This document shows positions 26,169 to 35,088 of a stretch of 64,000 nucleotides of DNA, one piece after another (positions within the stretch are counted from its first letter, which is position 1; every line of letters begins with the position of its first letter). The stretch is taken from positions 2,914,001 to 2,978,000 of the forward strand of contig NZ_PEEU01000001.1 of NCBI RefSeq assembly GCF_002754195.1. Reading direction: 5' to 3'. The translations under genes and the position numbers were made by a program. The stretch comes from Flavobacterium sp. 9. GTDB lineage: Bacteria > Bacteroidota > Bacteroidia > Flavobacteriales > Flavobacteriaceae. The notes beneath the pieces were generated by a model that was not told where the DNA came from, searched no databases, and saw only the letters and a program-made list of their open reading frames with translations.

Positions 26169-28466
26169 TTACCTCAAAGTATATCTCAACCCAAAAAATC
26201 CGCGAATAGTTTGATTTTGTCCATAAACATAAGTCGTGTCAAAAGTTAAACCATACGGATTATCAACTGTGTCCACGATTTGACCTTGTGGAACTACTTT
26301 GCCATGAATACCAACAGCAGTTCCGTCTGAAGTTTGTACATTTTTATCAAAAGGATCATTTGTTCTTGAAATCAAAAACGGGTTATTCTGTTTTGGTGTA
26401 AAATTCAAAAGGTTTTTGATTCCGCCATAAAGTTCAAAATTCTTCCATCCATAATACGTAAATTGAATATTCTGAATACTATACCAAGGCGATTTCGGAC
26501 TTCTTGGATCGTATTCGCTCAACAAAGGCAAGTTCATCGGACTGTAAACATTTCCGGTGTAATCTAACAATAAATTTAAGGAATCTATTTTGTACGAAAC
26601 GCTCCAGGTTGCCGTGAAATTCTCTGTTAAAAAAGGTCTTTCCGAAACTCCGTTTTCTACATTTTTATTATCTAAAACTGTCGCGCCCAAAATCATTTTT
26701 AATCCTGTTGGGAAATTTACATCAATATTCGTGCTGATTCCCTGACTTATTGCATATCCGTTTATGTTATCGTAAATGATTTTATTGGGATCTGTTGCAT
26801 AATCTGAAATGATTTTATTACTAAATCGCGTATAAAAAGCAGTCGTTTCAATTCCGATAAAAGTTCCGTTTCCAAAGTTTATTTTCTGAATATAATTAAG
26901 ATTTGCATTAATGGATTGTTCAGGTTTCAGATCGCTTTTCAACACAACATCTCTCGAACCTGTTAAGGCCGCGTGATCTTCGGTAAATAAATTCACAACG
27001 CGAAATCCAGTTCCTGCGTTGAATCTAAAAATAGTGTTTTCGTTTTTCTTCCATCGATATGCAACTCTCGGCGTATAAATTGAACCATGAATGGAGTTGT
27101 AATCGTATCGCATTCCTAATAAAACCTGACTTTTAGGTGAAAGTGTAATTTCATCCTGCACAAAAATTCCCGGCAACCAAGTACTCTCTGCTTCCTTTGT
27201 AGCAGTAGTATTATCGTCATAATACGAATAACGATTGGCAATTCCCGCAAGGAAATCATTTCGACCTATTTTCTTATCCCAAGTCAATTGCAAAAAACCA
27301 ATCTTCTGGTTTGCAATAAACGATGTCGTTCCGTAACGACTATCCTGATAATGTACATTTCCGGAGAAGGAAAGCATCAGTTTTTCTTCAAAAGGCAATT
27401 GATAACTTCCAATCAATTCTCCCCTTTTGGTATAAATACTTTCTCCATAAATCTCATCTCCTCCGCGATACTTTTTCTCCCAACGTACATCTCCGCCCCA
27501 GCGATCTTCATACATTCCGCGGGCAGCGATCGTAAAAAGACGATTATCATTTCGTAAAAAACTCCATTTATTAAAAACCGAAATTCGCTGAGAAAGCGTA
27601 ACATCCGTAAAATTGTCTTTGTCTTTATCAATAACCTGATTGTAATCAAAGTAATTGATTCCTAAAAGTGTTGTCGATTTTTTGGTTGGATTAAATTTCA
27701 TTCCTAAATCAACATTCGTTTCCAGATAAGTTGTCGAAAAAACATCGGCTGAAAATAATGGAGCATTCGTTGGATTCTTAGTAATAATATTAATCAAACC
27801 TCCAACAGCTTCACTTCCGTATAAAGAAGACGCCGGACCTTTTACGATTTCTATTCTTTCAACCAAAGAATTCGGAATTCCGGATAAACCATAAACCGTC
27901 GAAAGACTGCTCACAATTGGCATTCCGTCTATTAAAACCAAAGTATACGGACCTTCCAAACCATTAATATGAATATCTCCCGTATTACAAACCCCACAAT
28001 TAAGTTGCGGACGAACGCCATTAATATTTTGGAGCGCTTCATAAATACTTGGAGTTGGATTTTTCTTAAAGAAAACCGGCGAATAAACTTCAACCGGAAC
28101 AGCGCTTTCTAATCTTTTTACAGGTTTTAAAGTTCCCGAAACTACGACTTCGTTAAGTTGATTTTCATTATCGGTTAATTCAAAATCATACGATATAACA
28201 GGATCTTTCACAACTTCGATTTTCTTTTTTAAAGTCTGAAAACCCATTTGAGAAATCTGAATCGTATAATTTCCAACAGCAACATTTTCCAATTTATAAT
28301 ATCCTAAACTATCCGTAACCGTTTTGTGTTTTGTTCCAATTAAATGAACGTTTACAAGTTGCAATTTCTGCCCTTCACCAGATATAAAACCAGACACAGA
28401 AGTGGTTTCCTGCGCGGATAAAAAATGTAAACAAAACAAAAGCAATATCAAAAATAGTTTTTTCAT
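26169..28466 (-). CDS. TonB-dependent receptor, probably metal or siderophore uptake
   Basis: 765 residues from the Met of MKKLFLILLLFC (28466), which starts a good signal peptide; an upstream Met at 28490 falls inside the operator and -7 region. A carboxypeptidase-like domain (about 20-105), a plug (about 115-235, with a CGVCNTGDIHINGLEGPYTL-type segment and IEIVKGPASSLYGSEAVGGL) and a barrel ending in LRYTLR follow. The CxxC in the plug is unusual. A 16-bp palindrome over its promoter matches one before mntH, suggesting control by a metal-dependent repressor. The ligand is unknown. Confidence 0.9.
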   Translation of the reverse strand: MKKLFLILLLFCLHFLSAQETTSVSGFISGEGQKLQLVNVHLIGTKHKTVTDSLGYYKLENVAVGNYTIQISQMGFQTLKKKIEVVKDPVISYDFELTDNENQLNEVVVSGTLKPVKRLESAVPVEVYSPVFFKKNPTPSIYEALQNINGVRPQLNCGVCNTGDIHINGLEGPYTLVLIDGMPIVSSLSTVYGLSGIPNSLVERIEIVKGPASSLYGSEAVGGLINIITKNPTNAPLFSADVFSTTYLETNVDLGMKFNPTKKSTTLLGINYFDYNQVIDKDKDNFTDVTLSQRISVFNKWSFLRNDNRLFTIAARGMYEDRWGGDVRWEKKYRGGDEIYGESIYTKRGELIGSYQLPFEEKLMLSFSGNVHYQDSRYGTTSFIANQKIGFLQLTWDKKIGRNDFLAGIANRYSYYDDNTTATKEAESTWLPGIFVQDEITLSPKSQVLLGMRYDYNSIHGSIYTPRVAYRWKKNENTIFRFNAGTGFRVVNLFTEDHAALTGSRDVVLKSDLKPEQSINANLNYIQKINFGNGTFIGIETTAFYTRFSNKIISDYATDPNKIIYDNINGYAISQGISTNIDVNFPTGLKMILGATVLDNKNVENGVSERPFLTENFTATWSVSYKIDSLNLLLDYTGNVYSPMNLPLLSEYDPRSPKSPWYSIQNIQFTYYGWKNFELYGGIKNLLNFTPKQNNPFLISRTNDPFDKNVQTSDGTAVGIHGKVVPQGQIVDTVDNPYGLTFDTTYVYGQNQTIRGFFGLRYTLR

Positions 28467-28481
28467 TGTTATAAAATTAAA

Positions 28482-28497
28482 TTTAGACAAATCTAAA
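28482..28497. promoter_or_regulatory. Metal-repressor-type operator over the TonB receptor promoter
   Basis: TTTAGACAAATCTAAA is a perfect 6-4-6 palindrome. It contains the minus-strand -7 box TAGATTTG (28488-28495). It differs at two positions from TTTAGACAAGCCTAAA before mntH (31698-31713). The form resembles DtxR-family boxes. Confidence 0.6.
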
Positions 28498-28607
28498 AAT
28501 TAAATTTGACAAATAATGATTTTAGATTTAGAAATTTATAACTCAATTCACTTCAATATGTTATATTTCTATTTAAGCAAATTAAAATAAGGCTTCAATG
28601 TTTTTGA

Positions 28608-28700
28608 ACAGCATCGAAAGGGGCTTTAGCCAAATCTTATAAGTTTGGCTAAAGCCCTTTTTTAATTCAATATTATTTCCCCTAGCTAAAGCTAGGGGCT
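28608..28700. terminator. Two intergenic hairpins
   Basis: GGGCTTTAGCCAAA pairs with TTTGGCTAAAGCCC (28621-28657) and is followed by a T run on the plus strand. CCCCTAGCTAAAGCTAGGGG (28679-28698) is a second palindrome. They lie after the oxidoreductase gene (minus strand). Both look like members of a repeat family as well as possible terminators. Confidence 0.6.
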
Positions 28701-28731
28701 ATGCAAAAAAGTCTATAAAAGAAGTTTGATT

Positions 28732-29640
28732 TTAAAAATCTTCATCAATTAGTTCTTTATTAATTACCGCTCCGGCAAAAGATCCTGTAGAAACCGCAAT
28801 TGCCACAGAACGCATTTGAGTTGTACAATCTCCGCTCGCATAGATTCCGGCAGTATTTGTTTTTTGCATCGCATCGACTTTTAACAAACCTTGTTCAGTC
28901 AATTCACAACCTAAACCTTCTGGTAAATGACAATGTTGTTCAAAAGGAGGTCTGGCATAAATGGCTTTTACTGTAATTTTTGATTCATTTTTGAAGACAA
29001 CATTCTTAATATTTCCGTTTTCGTGCTCAAAAGAATCAATTTCATCTTCGATAATATCAATATTATGTTGTTGCAAAATCAATGTTTCTTCTGGAGATAA
29101 AGTTGATTTTCCGTTGGTTAATACGCTGAGATCTTTTGTCCAATTAGAAATCAGTTTGGCAAATTCAAATCCCATTTCGCCGTTCGCAATAATTGCAGTT
29201 TTCTCTGTTTTGACTTCATAACCATGACAATATGGACAATGTAAAACCGAGATTCCCCAACATTCAGCAAAACCTGGAATTTCCGGAAGTAAATCTTTTA
29301 CTCCGGTTGCGAACAATAATTTTCGAGAAGTAAAGGATTTTCCCGATTCCGTTTTAATTTCAAATCCATTTTCGGTTTTAACGGCGCTTACGGCTAAACC
29401 ATTATAAAATTGAACTGTATTATATAAGTCGACTTGTAATTTGGCTTTCGCCGAAATAACAGCAGGTTTTTCTCCATCATGCGTGATGAAGTTATGCGAA
29501 TGTGGCGTTTGTCTGTTACAAGGCAAACCGCTGTCAATAACTAAAACTTGTCGCAATGAACGACCTAAACTCATTGCTGCCGAAAGTCCGCTGTAACTTC
29601 CGCCCACGATTATAACATCGTATGTATTATTGTCTATCAT
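28732..29640 (-). CDS. FAD/NAD(P)-dependent oxidoreductase, thioredoxin reductase-like
   Basis: 302 residues. The FAD site GGSYSGLSAAMSLGRS is at the N-terminus, a CxxC redox pair lies in HCPYCHGYE (about 137-145), and the C-terminal FAD motif is GIYASGDCTTQ. It lacks a clear GxGxxA NADPH loop (ANGEMGFEFA instead), so it differs from classical TrxB. It starts 11 nt after the COG0523 gene and so belongs to the operon with the MerC-like protein, probably under Zur-type control. A role in thiol redox during zinc limitation is an inference. Confidence 0.85.
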   Translation of the reverse strand: MIDNNTYDVIIVGGSYSGLSAAMSLGRSLRQVLVIDSGLPCNRQTPHSHNFITHDGEKPAVISAKAKLQVDLYNTVQFYNGLAVSAVKTENGFEIKTESGKSFTSRKLLFATGVKDLLPEIPGFAECWGISVLHCPYCHGYEVKTEKTAIIANGEMGFEFAKLISNWTKDLSVLTNGKSTLSPEETLILQQHNIDIIEDEIDSFEHENGNIKNVVFKNESKITVKAIYARPPFEQHCHLPEGLGCELTEQGLLKVDAMQKTNTAGIYASGDCTTQMRSVAIAVSTGSFAGAVINKELIDEDF

Positions 29641-29651
29641 AATTTTATCTT

Positions 29652-30857
29652 TTAATGTGTTCTTGGAATAGGAAATGGATCTTTGTTTGGGAAGAAACCA
29701 TCATGATAATCTACAATTTCATCTTCGGTACAAAGGCATTTTCTAAGTGCTTCAAGGATTTCCGTTTCGTTTATTTTCTGACCTATAAAAACAATTTCAT
29801 TGAGCCGATCGCCAAAACCCACAGTCCATCGTTCTTCTATAATATCCTGAAACTCGACAAAATTGTTAAAAGTCATTCGTTCACTTAATGGCATGCTTGC
29901 CCACCAAACTCCCGCTCCTTCAGCTTTCATCGATCCGCCAGCCTGACTCCAGTTAATCGCTTGTTCCGGTCGTGATGCCATCCACAATAATCCTTTGCTC
30001 CGAATAACATTAGCCGGAAAATCTGAAGAAATGAAATTCCATAATCTATTGGGATGAAATGGTCTTGGATCACGAAACACAAAAGAATTTATTCCGTATT
30101 CTTCTGTTTCAGGCGTATGAATACCTTCCAATTCTCTAATCCAACCTGCGGAATTCTCGGCTTCTTCATAATTGAATAAACCTGTATTTATAATTTCGCT
30201 TGGATTTACTTTTCCTAAAACCGAAGTAATTATTGTTGCTACAGGATTCAGTTTTTGGATTGAAGCTTTCAACATTTGCAATGATTCTGCGCTGATTAAA
30301 TCTGTTTTATTCAAAATAATAACATTCGCAAACTCTACCTGATCGACTAAAAGATTGACTATTGTTCGGTTGTCGTTCTCAATATCTGATAGATTTTGTT
30401 CTTGTAATGTTTTGGCTGAGCCAAAATCTTTAAAGAAATTAAAACTATCGACAACAGTAACCATCGTATCGATATAACTAAACCTGGACAAATCAATGTT
30501 TCCGTCTTCATTCACAAACGAGAAAGTCTGCGCTACCGGAATGGGTTCGCTGATTCCGGAACTTTCGATAAGCAAATAATCAAACCTGTTTTCCTTTGCG
30601 AGTTTCTCCACTTCAAGCATCAAGTCTTCACGCAACGTACAGCAAATGCAGCCATTCGTCATTTCGACTAATTTTTCTTCGGTTCGGGATAAAGTGTATT
30701 CGTTTTTTATGAGTTGCGCGTCGATATTTACCTCGCTCATGTCATTGACTATTACAGCGACTTTTAATCCTTCTTTGTTGTGCAAAATATGATTGAGCAG
30801 CGTTGTTTTGCCAGCACCAAGAAATCCGCTTAATACAGTTACAGGTAATTTTTTCAT
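29652..30857 (-). CDS. COG0523 GTPase, ZigA-type zinc metallochaperone
   Basis: 401 residues. The P-loop is GFLGAGKTT (11-19), the metal motif CxCC is Cys70-Ile-Cys72-Cys73 and the NKTD base-recognition motif is present. A CobW C-terminal domain (about 275-385) follows. Family members insert or deliver metal, often zinc in starved cells. Neighbours support zinc: a Fur-family gene with Zur features lies divergently, and this gene overlaps merC by 4 nt. A cobalamin role is unlikely because no cob genes are near. Confidence 0.9.
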   Translation of the reverse strand: MKKLPVTVLSGFLGAGKTTLLNHILHNKEGLKVAVIVNDMSEVNIDAQLIKNEYTLSRTEEKLVEMTNGCICCTLREDLMLEVEKLAKENRFDYLLIESSGISEPIPVAQTFSFVNEDGNIDLSRFSYIDTMVTVVDSFNFFKDFGSAKTLQEQNLSDIENDNRTIVNLLVDQVEFANVIILNKTDLISAESLQMLKASIQKLNPVATIITSVLGKVNPSEIINTGLFNYEEAENSAGWIRELEGIHTPETEEYGINSFVFRDPRPFHPNRLWNFISSDFPANVIRSKGLLWMASRPEQAINWSQAGGSMKAEGAGVWWASMPLSERMTFNNFVEFQDIIEERWTVGFGDRLNEIVFIGQKINETEILEALRKCLCTEDEIVDYHDGFFPNKDPFPIPRTH

Positions 30858-31207
30858 TGTTGTGAAGATTTATGATTTCTATAATTCAAAAAATGTCCAA
30901 TGATCATCCCGATTCCGCCAATAAATATTAGATCAAGATGAATGTCCAGAAAAAGTTCACTCAAAACACTAATCCAAATCAAAGACATTGAAATGACAAG
31001 AATACTCGATACCAAAAGATCTGATTTGGTTATAATTTTAAAAATGGCAAAAAGTCCAATCGTCGCAAAAACCAAATCGATAAAAGGATTGTGACTTAAG
31101 CCAAAAGGCAGAATTGTCAAAAGCGGAAAAACCAAACAATGAACCAAACAAACGGTCGCGCTCGAGATTCCTAAAATATCGTAAAGAGATGTGCTGGTTT
31201 TCTTCAT
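30854..31207 (-). CDS. MerC-domain membrane protein
   Basis: 117 residues with about four membrane segments. A conserved Cys-Leu-Val-His-Cys in [13 protein letters not shown] (about 19-23) is the MerC-type metal site. MerC proteins move mercury, but Bacteroidota homologues beside COG0523 and Zur genes more likely handle zinc (inference). It is the first gene of a three-gene operon, and its stop overlaps the COG0523 start. The promoter contains two 15-bp palindromes and a TATATTTG -7 box. Confidence 0.85.
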   Translation of the reverse strand: MKKTSTSLYDILGISSATVCLVHCLVFPLLTILPFGLSHNPFIDLVFATIGLFAIFKIITKSDLLVSSILVISMSLIWISVLSELFLDIHLDLIFIGGIGMIIGHFLNYRNHKSSQQ

Positions 31208-31226
31208 TTTCTGTATATTTGCTTAA

Positions 31227-31277
31227 TGCAATTTTGTTGCAAATATACACATAAAAATCAATTGCAACATTGTTGCG
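31227..31277. promoter_or_regulatory. Divergent promoter with two Zur-like palindromes
   Basis: TGCAATTTTGTTGCA (31227-31241) and TGCAACATTGTTGCG (31263-31277) are 15-bp inverted repeats, in the size range of Fur-family boxes. On the minus strand, TATATTTG (31240-31247) is the -7 box of merC. The first palindrome covers its likely start point, and the second lies near -33, so a bound repressor would block merC and could also control the zur-like gene. Confidence 0.65.
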
Positions 31278-31302
31278 TTAATATTTTTAAATTCTAATAA
31301 AA

Positions 31303-31695
31303 ATGAAAACAACACGTAATACCGCAGCAAAGACGGCCGTTTTAGAGATTTTTGGCAAATCTAAAACCGCACTGTCTCACAGAGAAATTCAAAAAGAACT
31401 GAATGATTTATGCGATCGCGTCACTACTTATAGAATCTTGGATCGCTTAGTAAATGACGATATTGTGCATAAAATTGTCAATCTTGACGGAACAGTAAAG
31501 TATGCAAAATGCCATCATAATGCCCAACGTGTGCACATACATAATCATGCTCATTTTAGCTGTGAAAAATGTCTGGAGGTAACTTGCTTAGAAAATGTGA
31601 AGCCGAGTTATATCTTACCGCACAATTATAAGGTCAATGATATAAACTTTACGTTATCAGGAATATGCCCAAAATGTTTCAATTCTAACATTTAA
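31303..31695 (+). CDS. Fur-family regulator, probably Zur
   Basis: 130 residues. A winged-helix DNA-binding part (about 1-75, with ALSHREIQKEL and VTTYRILDRLV) is followed by a dimer and metal part with HIHNHAHFSCEKCLEVTCLE and CPKCFN. The two CxxC pairs would hold structural zinc, and the His-rich stretch is the sensory site. It is divergent from the MerC, COG0523 and oxidoreductase operon, a context typical of zinc control, so Zur is preferred to Fur or PerR. The spacing to mntH (74 nt) includes a separate promoter. Confidence 0.82.
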   Translation: MKTTRNTAAKTAVLEIFGKSKTALSHREIQKELNDLCDRVTTYRILDRLVNDDIVHKIVNLDGTVKYAKCHHNAQRVHIHNHAHFSCEKCLEVTCLENVKPSYILPHNYKVNDINFTLSGICPKCFNSNI

Positions 31696-31697
31696 GT

Positions 31698-31713
31698 TTT
31701 AGACAAGCCTAAA
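31698..31713. promoter_or_regulatory. DtxR/MntR-type operator before mntH
   Basis: TTTAGACAAGCCTAAA is a 6-4-6 inverted repeat with one mismatch. It lies directly upstream of the -33 element of mntH and is nearly identical to the palindrome at 28482-28497. MntR, encoded after mntH, is the obvious candidate to bind it. Confidence 0.65.
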
Positions 31714-31720
31714 AATATTG

Positions 31721-31750
31721 TTGAGCGAATGTAATTTTTATATACATTTG
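31721..31750 (+). promoter_or_regulatory. mntH promoter
   Basis: TTG (31721-31723), a 19-nt spacer and TACATTTG (31743-31750) match the Bacteroidota sigma-factor consensus. The start codon is 20 nt further on. Confidence 0.75.
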
Positions 31751-31769
31751 TTAAAACAACATTTCTACA

Positions 31770-33638
31770 ATGACCAAATCTTTAGAAGAAGTTCATCAAT
31801 CGGTTGCAACACAGCACAAAAAAACAGGATTTAGAAAAATATTAGCCTTTTTAGGCCCGGCATATTTAGTAAGCGTAGGTTATATGGACCCGGGAAACTG
31901 GGCGACAGACATTGCCGGAGGTAGTCAGTTTGGGTATTCCTTGCTTTGGGTTTTGCTAATGAGTAACTTAATGGCTTTGTTGCTTCAAAGTTTGAGCGCA
32001 AGACTCGGAATTGTAACGCAACGGGATTTAGCGCAGGCATCAAGAGAAACCTATTCGAAATTCATTAACTATATTTTATACTTCCTTGCAGAAATTGCCA
32101 TCGCAGCTTGTGATTTGGCCGAAGTTCTGGGAATGGCAATTGGAATCAATCTACTTTTTGATATTCCGCTTATCGAAGGTGTTTTGATTACCGTTTTAGA
32201 CACTTTCCTTCTACTCTTCCTGATTAATAAAGGTATCCGAAAAATGGAAGCTTTTATTATTGTATTGGTCGCTATTATTGGGTTTTCTTTTATTTTCGAA
32301 ATGATATTTGCCGAACCTGAATTGGACAAAGTTATTTATGGTTTGGTTCCTTCAATTCCAAGTTCAGCGGCTTTATACATCGCAATCGGAATTATTGGTG
32401 CTACGGTAATGCCTCACAATTTGTATTTACATTCTTCTTTGGTGCAAACCCGAAAATTCGACAGAACTCCTGCGGGAATTAAACAAGCACTGAAATATAA
32501 CTTTATAGATTCGACAATCGCTTTGAATCTGGCGTTCTTTGTCAACGCCGCTATTTTGATTTTGGCTGCAGCCACTTTCTATAAAAACGGAATGTTTGAA
32601 GTCGCCGAAATTCAGGACGCGCACAAATTTCTGGAACCTTTATTAGGAACCAAATGGGCACCGGTTTTATTTGCCGTTGCTTTGATCGCCGCAGGACAAA
32701 GCTCAACCGTAACCGGAACTTTAGCCGGACAAATCGTAATGGAAGGTTATTTGAATTTAAGGATTCAGCCTTGGGTTCGTCGTATTATAACGCGATTAAT
32801 TGCGATTGTTCCCGCCGTTATCGTGATCTTAATTTATGGCGAAAGCGTTACAGGAAAGCTTTTGATTTTAAGTCAGGTAATTTTGAGTTTACAATTAGGT
32901 TTTGCGATTATTCCGTTGATACATTTTGTGAGCGATAAAACCAAAATGAAAGGTTTTCATATTTCGCGAACTACACAAATCGCAGCCTGGATAATTGCTT
33001 CAATGATTGTTTCTCTAAATGCTAAATTGGTTTATGACGAAATCTCTTCTTTGTTAGAAAACTCAAGTAATCCAACTATTCTTTGGTTTACGGTGGTTCC
33101 GCTTGCTTTTGGTTTTCTTGCTTTGTTACTATACATCATTGCAAAACCTTTTATCGCAAGAGCAAAATCGAATATCGAAAACCATTCACCTCATCATCTC
33201 AAACTGCAATACACTCCCAAAGAAAGTTACAACAAGAAAAATATCGCGATTTCTGTAGACTTTTCTAAAGCCGATGAAGCTGCACTTAACAATGCCTTCG
33301 AACTGGGCGGAATCGACGCACAATATACCTTAATTCATATCGTAGAAACTGTTGGTGCATTGATGTATGGCGGCAATGTTGACGATCATGAAACGACGAT
33401 CGACGAAAAATTATTACTAGAATATAAAGAGATGCTTTCGCAAAAAGGCTTCAAGATCGAAACTGAACTTGGATTTGGAAAACCCAACACCGTGATTCCG
33501 AAGATTATCAACCTGGGAAACTTTGACATTTTAGTAATGGGAACTCACGGTCACACTGGTTTAAAAGATATTTTGTTTGGTACAACTGTAGATAAATTGA
33601 GACATAAAATTTCAATACCTTTGTTGATTGTTAAATAA
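31770..33638 (+). CDS. mntH: Nramp-family divalent metal transporter with C-terminal universal stress domain
   Basis: 622 residues. Residues 1-470 are an Nramp/MntH transporter with about 11 membrane helices. Metal-binding motifs are Asp40-Pro-Gly-Asn43 in helix 1 and Met214-Pro-His216 in helix 6. After a linker, residues about 490-622 are a UspA domain with the ATP-binding pattern GTHGHTGLKDILFGTTVDKL. The transporter takes up manganese or iron with protons, and the Usp domain may sense ATP or stress in the cytosol. A MntR-type operator lies upstream, and a DtxR-family gene follows after a repeat. Confidence 0.92.
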   Translation: MTKSLEEVHQSVATQHKKTGFRKILAFLGPAYLVSVGYMDPGNWATDIAGGSQFGYSLLWVLLMSNLMALLLQSLSARLGIVTQRDLAQASRETYSKFINYILYFLAEIAIAACDLAEVLGMAIGINLLFDIPLIEGVLITVLDTFLLLFLINKGIRKMEAFIIVLVAIIGFSFIFEMIFAEPELDKVIYGLVPSIPSSAALYIAIGIIGATVMPHNLYLHSSLVQTRKFDRTPAGIKQALKYNFIDSTIALNLAFFVNAAILILAAATFYKNGMFEVAEIQDAHKFLEPLLGTKWAPVLFAVALIAAGQSSTVTGTLAGQIVMEGYLNLRIQPWVRRIITRLIAIVPAVIVILIYGESVTGKLLILSQVILSLQLGFAIIPLIHFVSDKTKMKGFHISRTTQIAAWIIASMIVSLNAKLVYDEISSLLENSSNPTILWFTVVPLAFGFLALLLYIIAKPFIARAKSNIENHSPHHLKLQYTPKESYNKKNIAISVDFSKADEAALNNAFELGGIDAQYTLIHIVETVGALMYGGNVDDHETTIDEKLLLEYKEMLSQKGFKIETELGFGKPNTVIPKIINLGNFDILVMGTHGHTGLKDILFGTTVDKLRHKISIPLLIVK

Positions 33639-33640
33639 AA

Positions 33641-33730
33641 GGGACTAAGGTTCTGAGTTACTAAGTTGCTGAGGTTTTTCCTTCGAGACTTCTAGCTTAG
33701 AACCTTAGCAACTCAGAACCTTAGAACCTC
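33641..33730. repeat. ACTAAGGTTCTGAGTTAC inverted repeat between mntH and mntR
   Basis: GGGACTAAGGTTCTGAGTTA on the left and AGCAACTCAGAACCTTAGAA on the right form a long hairpin that fills the whole spacer, ending 7 nt before the mntR start. It may act as a terminator or processing site. Confidence 0.7.
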
Positions 33731-33737
33731 AAAAAAA

Positions 33738-34391
33738 ATGACTTTCTCAGAAGAAAACTATCTTAAATCTATATATCACCTAACGGCTTCAAACGATGCT
33801 GAAGTAAGTACCAATGCTATTGCCGAAATGATGGAAACAAAAGCTTCATCGGTTACGGATATGCTTAAAAAACTGTCAGAGAAAGATTTGGTGAATTATA
33901 AAAAATACCAAGGGGTTTCTTTGACGGAAAATGGTAAACTGGCTGCAAAAATGATTGTTAGAAAACATCGTTTATGGGAAGTTTTTCTTGTAGAAAAATT
34001 AAACTTCTCCTGGGATGAAGTTCACGATATCGCAGAACAGTTAGAACACATAAAATCAGAACAATTGATTAATCGTTTGGATGATTTTCTGGGAAATCCT
34101 ACCGAAGATCCGCATGGAGATCCTATTCCTGATGCTAACGGAAGAATCGTTAAGATCGAAAAACACTTACTTTCTGAATTAATCGAAAATCAGATTGGGG
34201 TTTGCGTTGGTGTAAAAGATACTTCATCAGAATTTCTGAAATATCTGGACAAACAAGAGATTGCTTTGGGTTCTAATATTGAGTTTTTGTCCAGAGAAAC
34301 CTTTGATTTATCTGTGAAAATTAAAGTTGATGGACGTGAATTGTCTATTTCGAATAAGATTGCTTCGAATTTGTTTGTCAAGCTTGTTTAA
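33738..34391 (+). CDS. mntR: DtxR-family metal-dependent repressor (MntR-like)
   Basis: 217 residues. An N-terminal winged helix (EENYLKSIYHL, then the recognition helix KASSVTDMLKKL), a metal-binding dimer domain (about 65-140, with KHRLWEVFLVEKL and DPHGDPIPD) and a C-terminal FeoA/SH3-like domain (about 150-217) are in the usual order. The neighbouring mntH suggests manganese as co-repressor. Iron control (IdeR-like) remains possible, because a TonB receptor with the same operator lies 5 kb away. Confidence 0.88.
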   Translation: MTFSEENYLKSIYHLTASNDAEVSTNAIAEMMETKASSVTDMLKKLSEKDLVNYKKYQGVSLTENGKLAAKMIVRKHRLWEVFLVEKLNFSWDEVHDIAEQLEHIKSEQLINRLDDFLGNPTEDPHGDPIPDANGRIVKIEKHLLSELIENQIGVCVGVKDTSSEFLKYLDKQEIALGSNIEFLSRETFDLSVKIKVDGRELSISNKIASNLFVKLV

Positions 34392-34424
34392 ACTATTTCG
34401 CAGAGATTCACGAAAATTTTTATA

Positions 34425-34530
34425 AAGTTCCAGAGGAACGAACTATATTGTAGCAACGTCCCGAAGCTTCGGGATTAATCCGTTGATGACAATGAATTCA
34501 GCAAACATGGACTTCGACTTCGCTCAGCCT
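34425..34530. repeat. Intergenic hairpin repeats after mntR
   Basis: GTTCCAGAGGAAC (34427-34439) is a 5-3-5 hairpin of the same design as those at 45824, 48.1-48.9 kb, 53.0 kb and 60198. CCCGAAGCTTCGGG (34459-34472) shares its core with the repeat inside crtY. TTCGACTTCGCTCAGCCTGA (about 34508) recurs at 56568. Confidence 0.65.
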
Positions 34531-34683
34531 GACAAATCGAGGCATAATATTTTATGATGTAAAAAGATCATCAATACTAGTTTCTAGCCCCCGATAGAAG
34601 TGGAAATCCTTTTACTTTTTTCTTTAAAAAGTAAAAGATTGGAACGAATAGCGGGATTAGCTCCAAAATCTAATAAAAGTTAT

Positions 34684-35082
34684 CTAAACAATTCCCTTCT
34701 CAATCATTTCTAACATTACCGGAGAAGCATGCTTGAAAGTAGGTTCTTGCTCAATAATACTTCCAGCGTTCTTTTTGTTTACTTTAAAAGTCACATCATT
34801 ATCTGTTGTGAATAAAAGTGCTGTCAAAAACGGGTTTTTAATATAAGTTCCTAAAACCAATAAAGCTTCATCTAAACTGTGAAGACTTTCGATTTCTTCC
34901 GTTTTGTAGCGCGTTGTTAATGCAATTGAATAGGTATTATCTTCGTTTATCGCCAAACGGAAATAGATGTTTTTGATCTCGGTATCACCCATGGTTTTCG
35001 CCAGAGTTAATTTGGCAAAAGTTCCAGCTTTGATGCTTTCTTTAACGCGTTCGCAAAAAAGAGCAAATATTGGTTCGTACAT
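34684..35082 (-). CDS. Conserved hypothetical protein, unknown function
   Basis: 132 residues, soluble, no signal peptide, no cysteine-rich or catalytic motif recognised. A regular alternation of hydrophobic residues suggests an alpha/beta fold (IYFRLAINEDNTYSIALTTR). It is flanked on both sides by repeats and is probably transcribed alone. I do not recognise the family. Confidence 0.65.
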   Translation of the reverse strand: MYEPIFALFCERVKESIKAGTFAKLTLAKTMGDTEIKNIYFRLAINEDNTYSIALTTRYKTEEIESLHSLDEALLVLGTYIKNPFLTALLFTTDNDVTFKVNKKNAGSIIEQEPTFKHASPVMLEMIEKGIV

Positions 35083-35088
35083 TTTTTT

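Noticed and set aside
28621..28698. Riboswitch upstream of the TonB receptor
   Set aside because: Only simple hairpins were seen and they lie downstream of a minus-strand gene, not in a leader.
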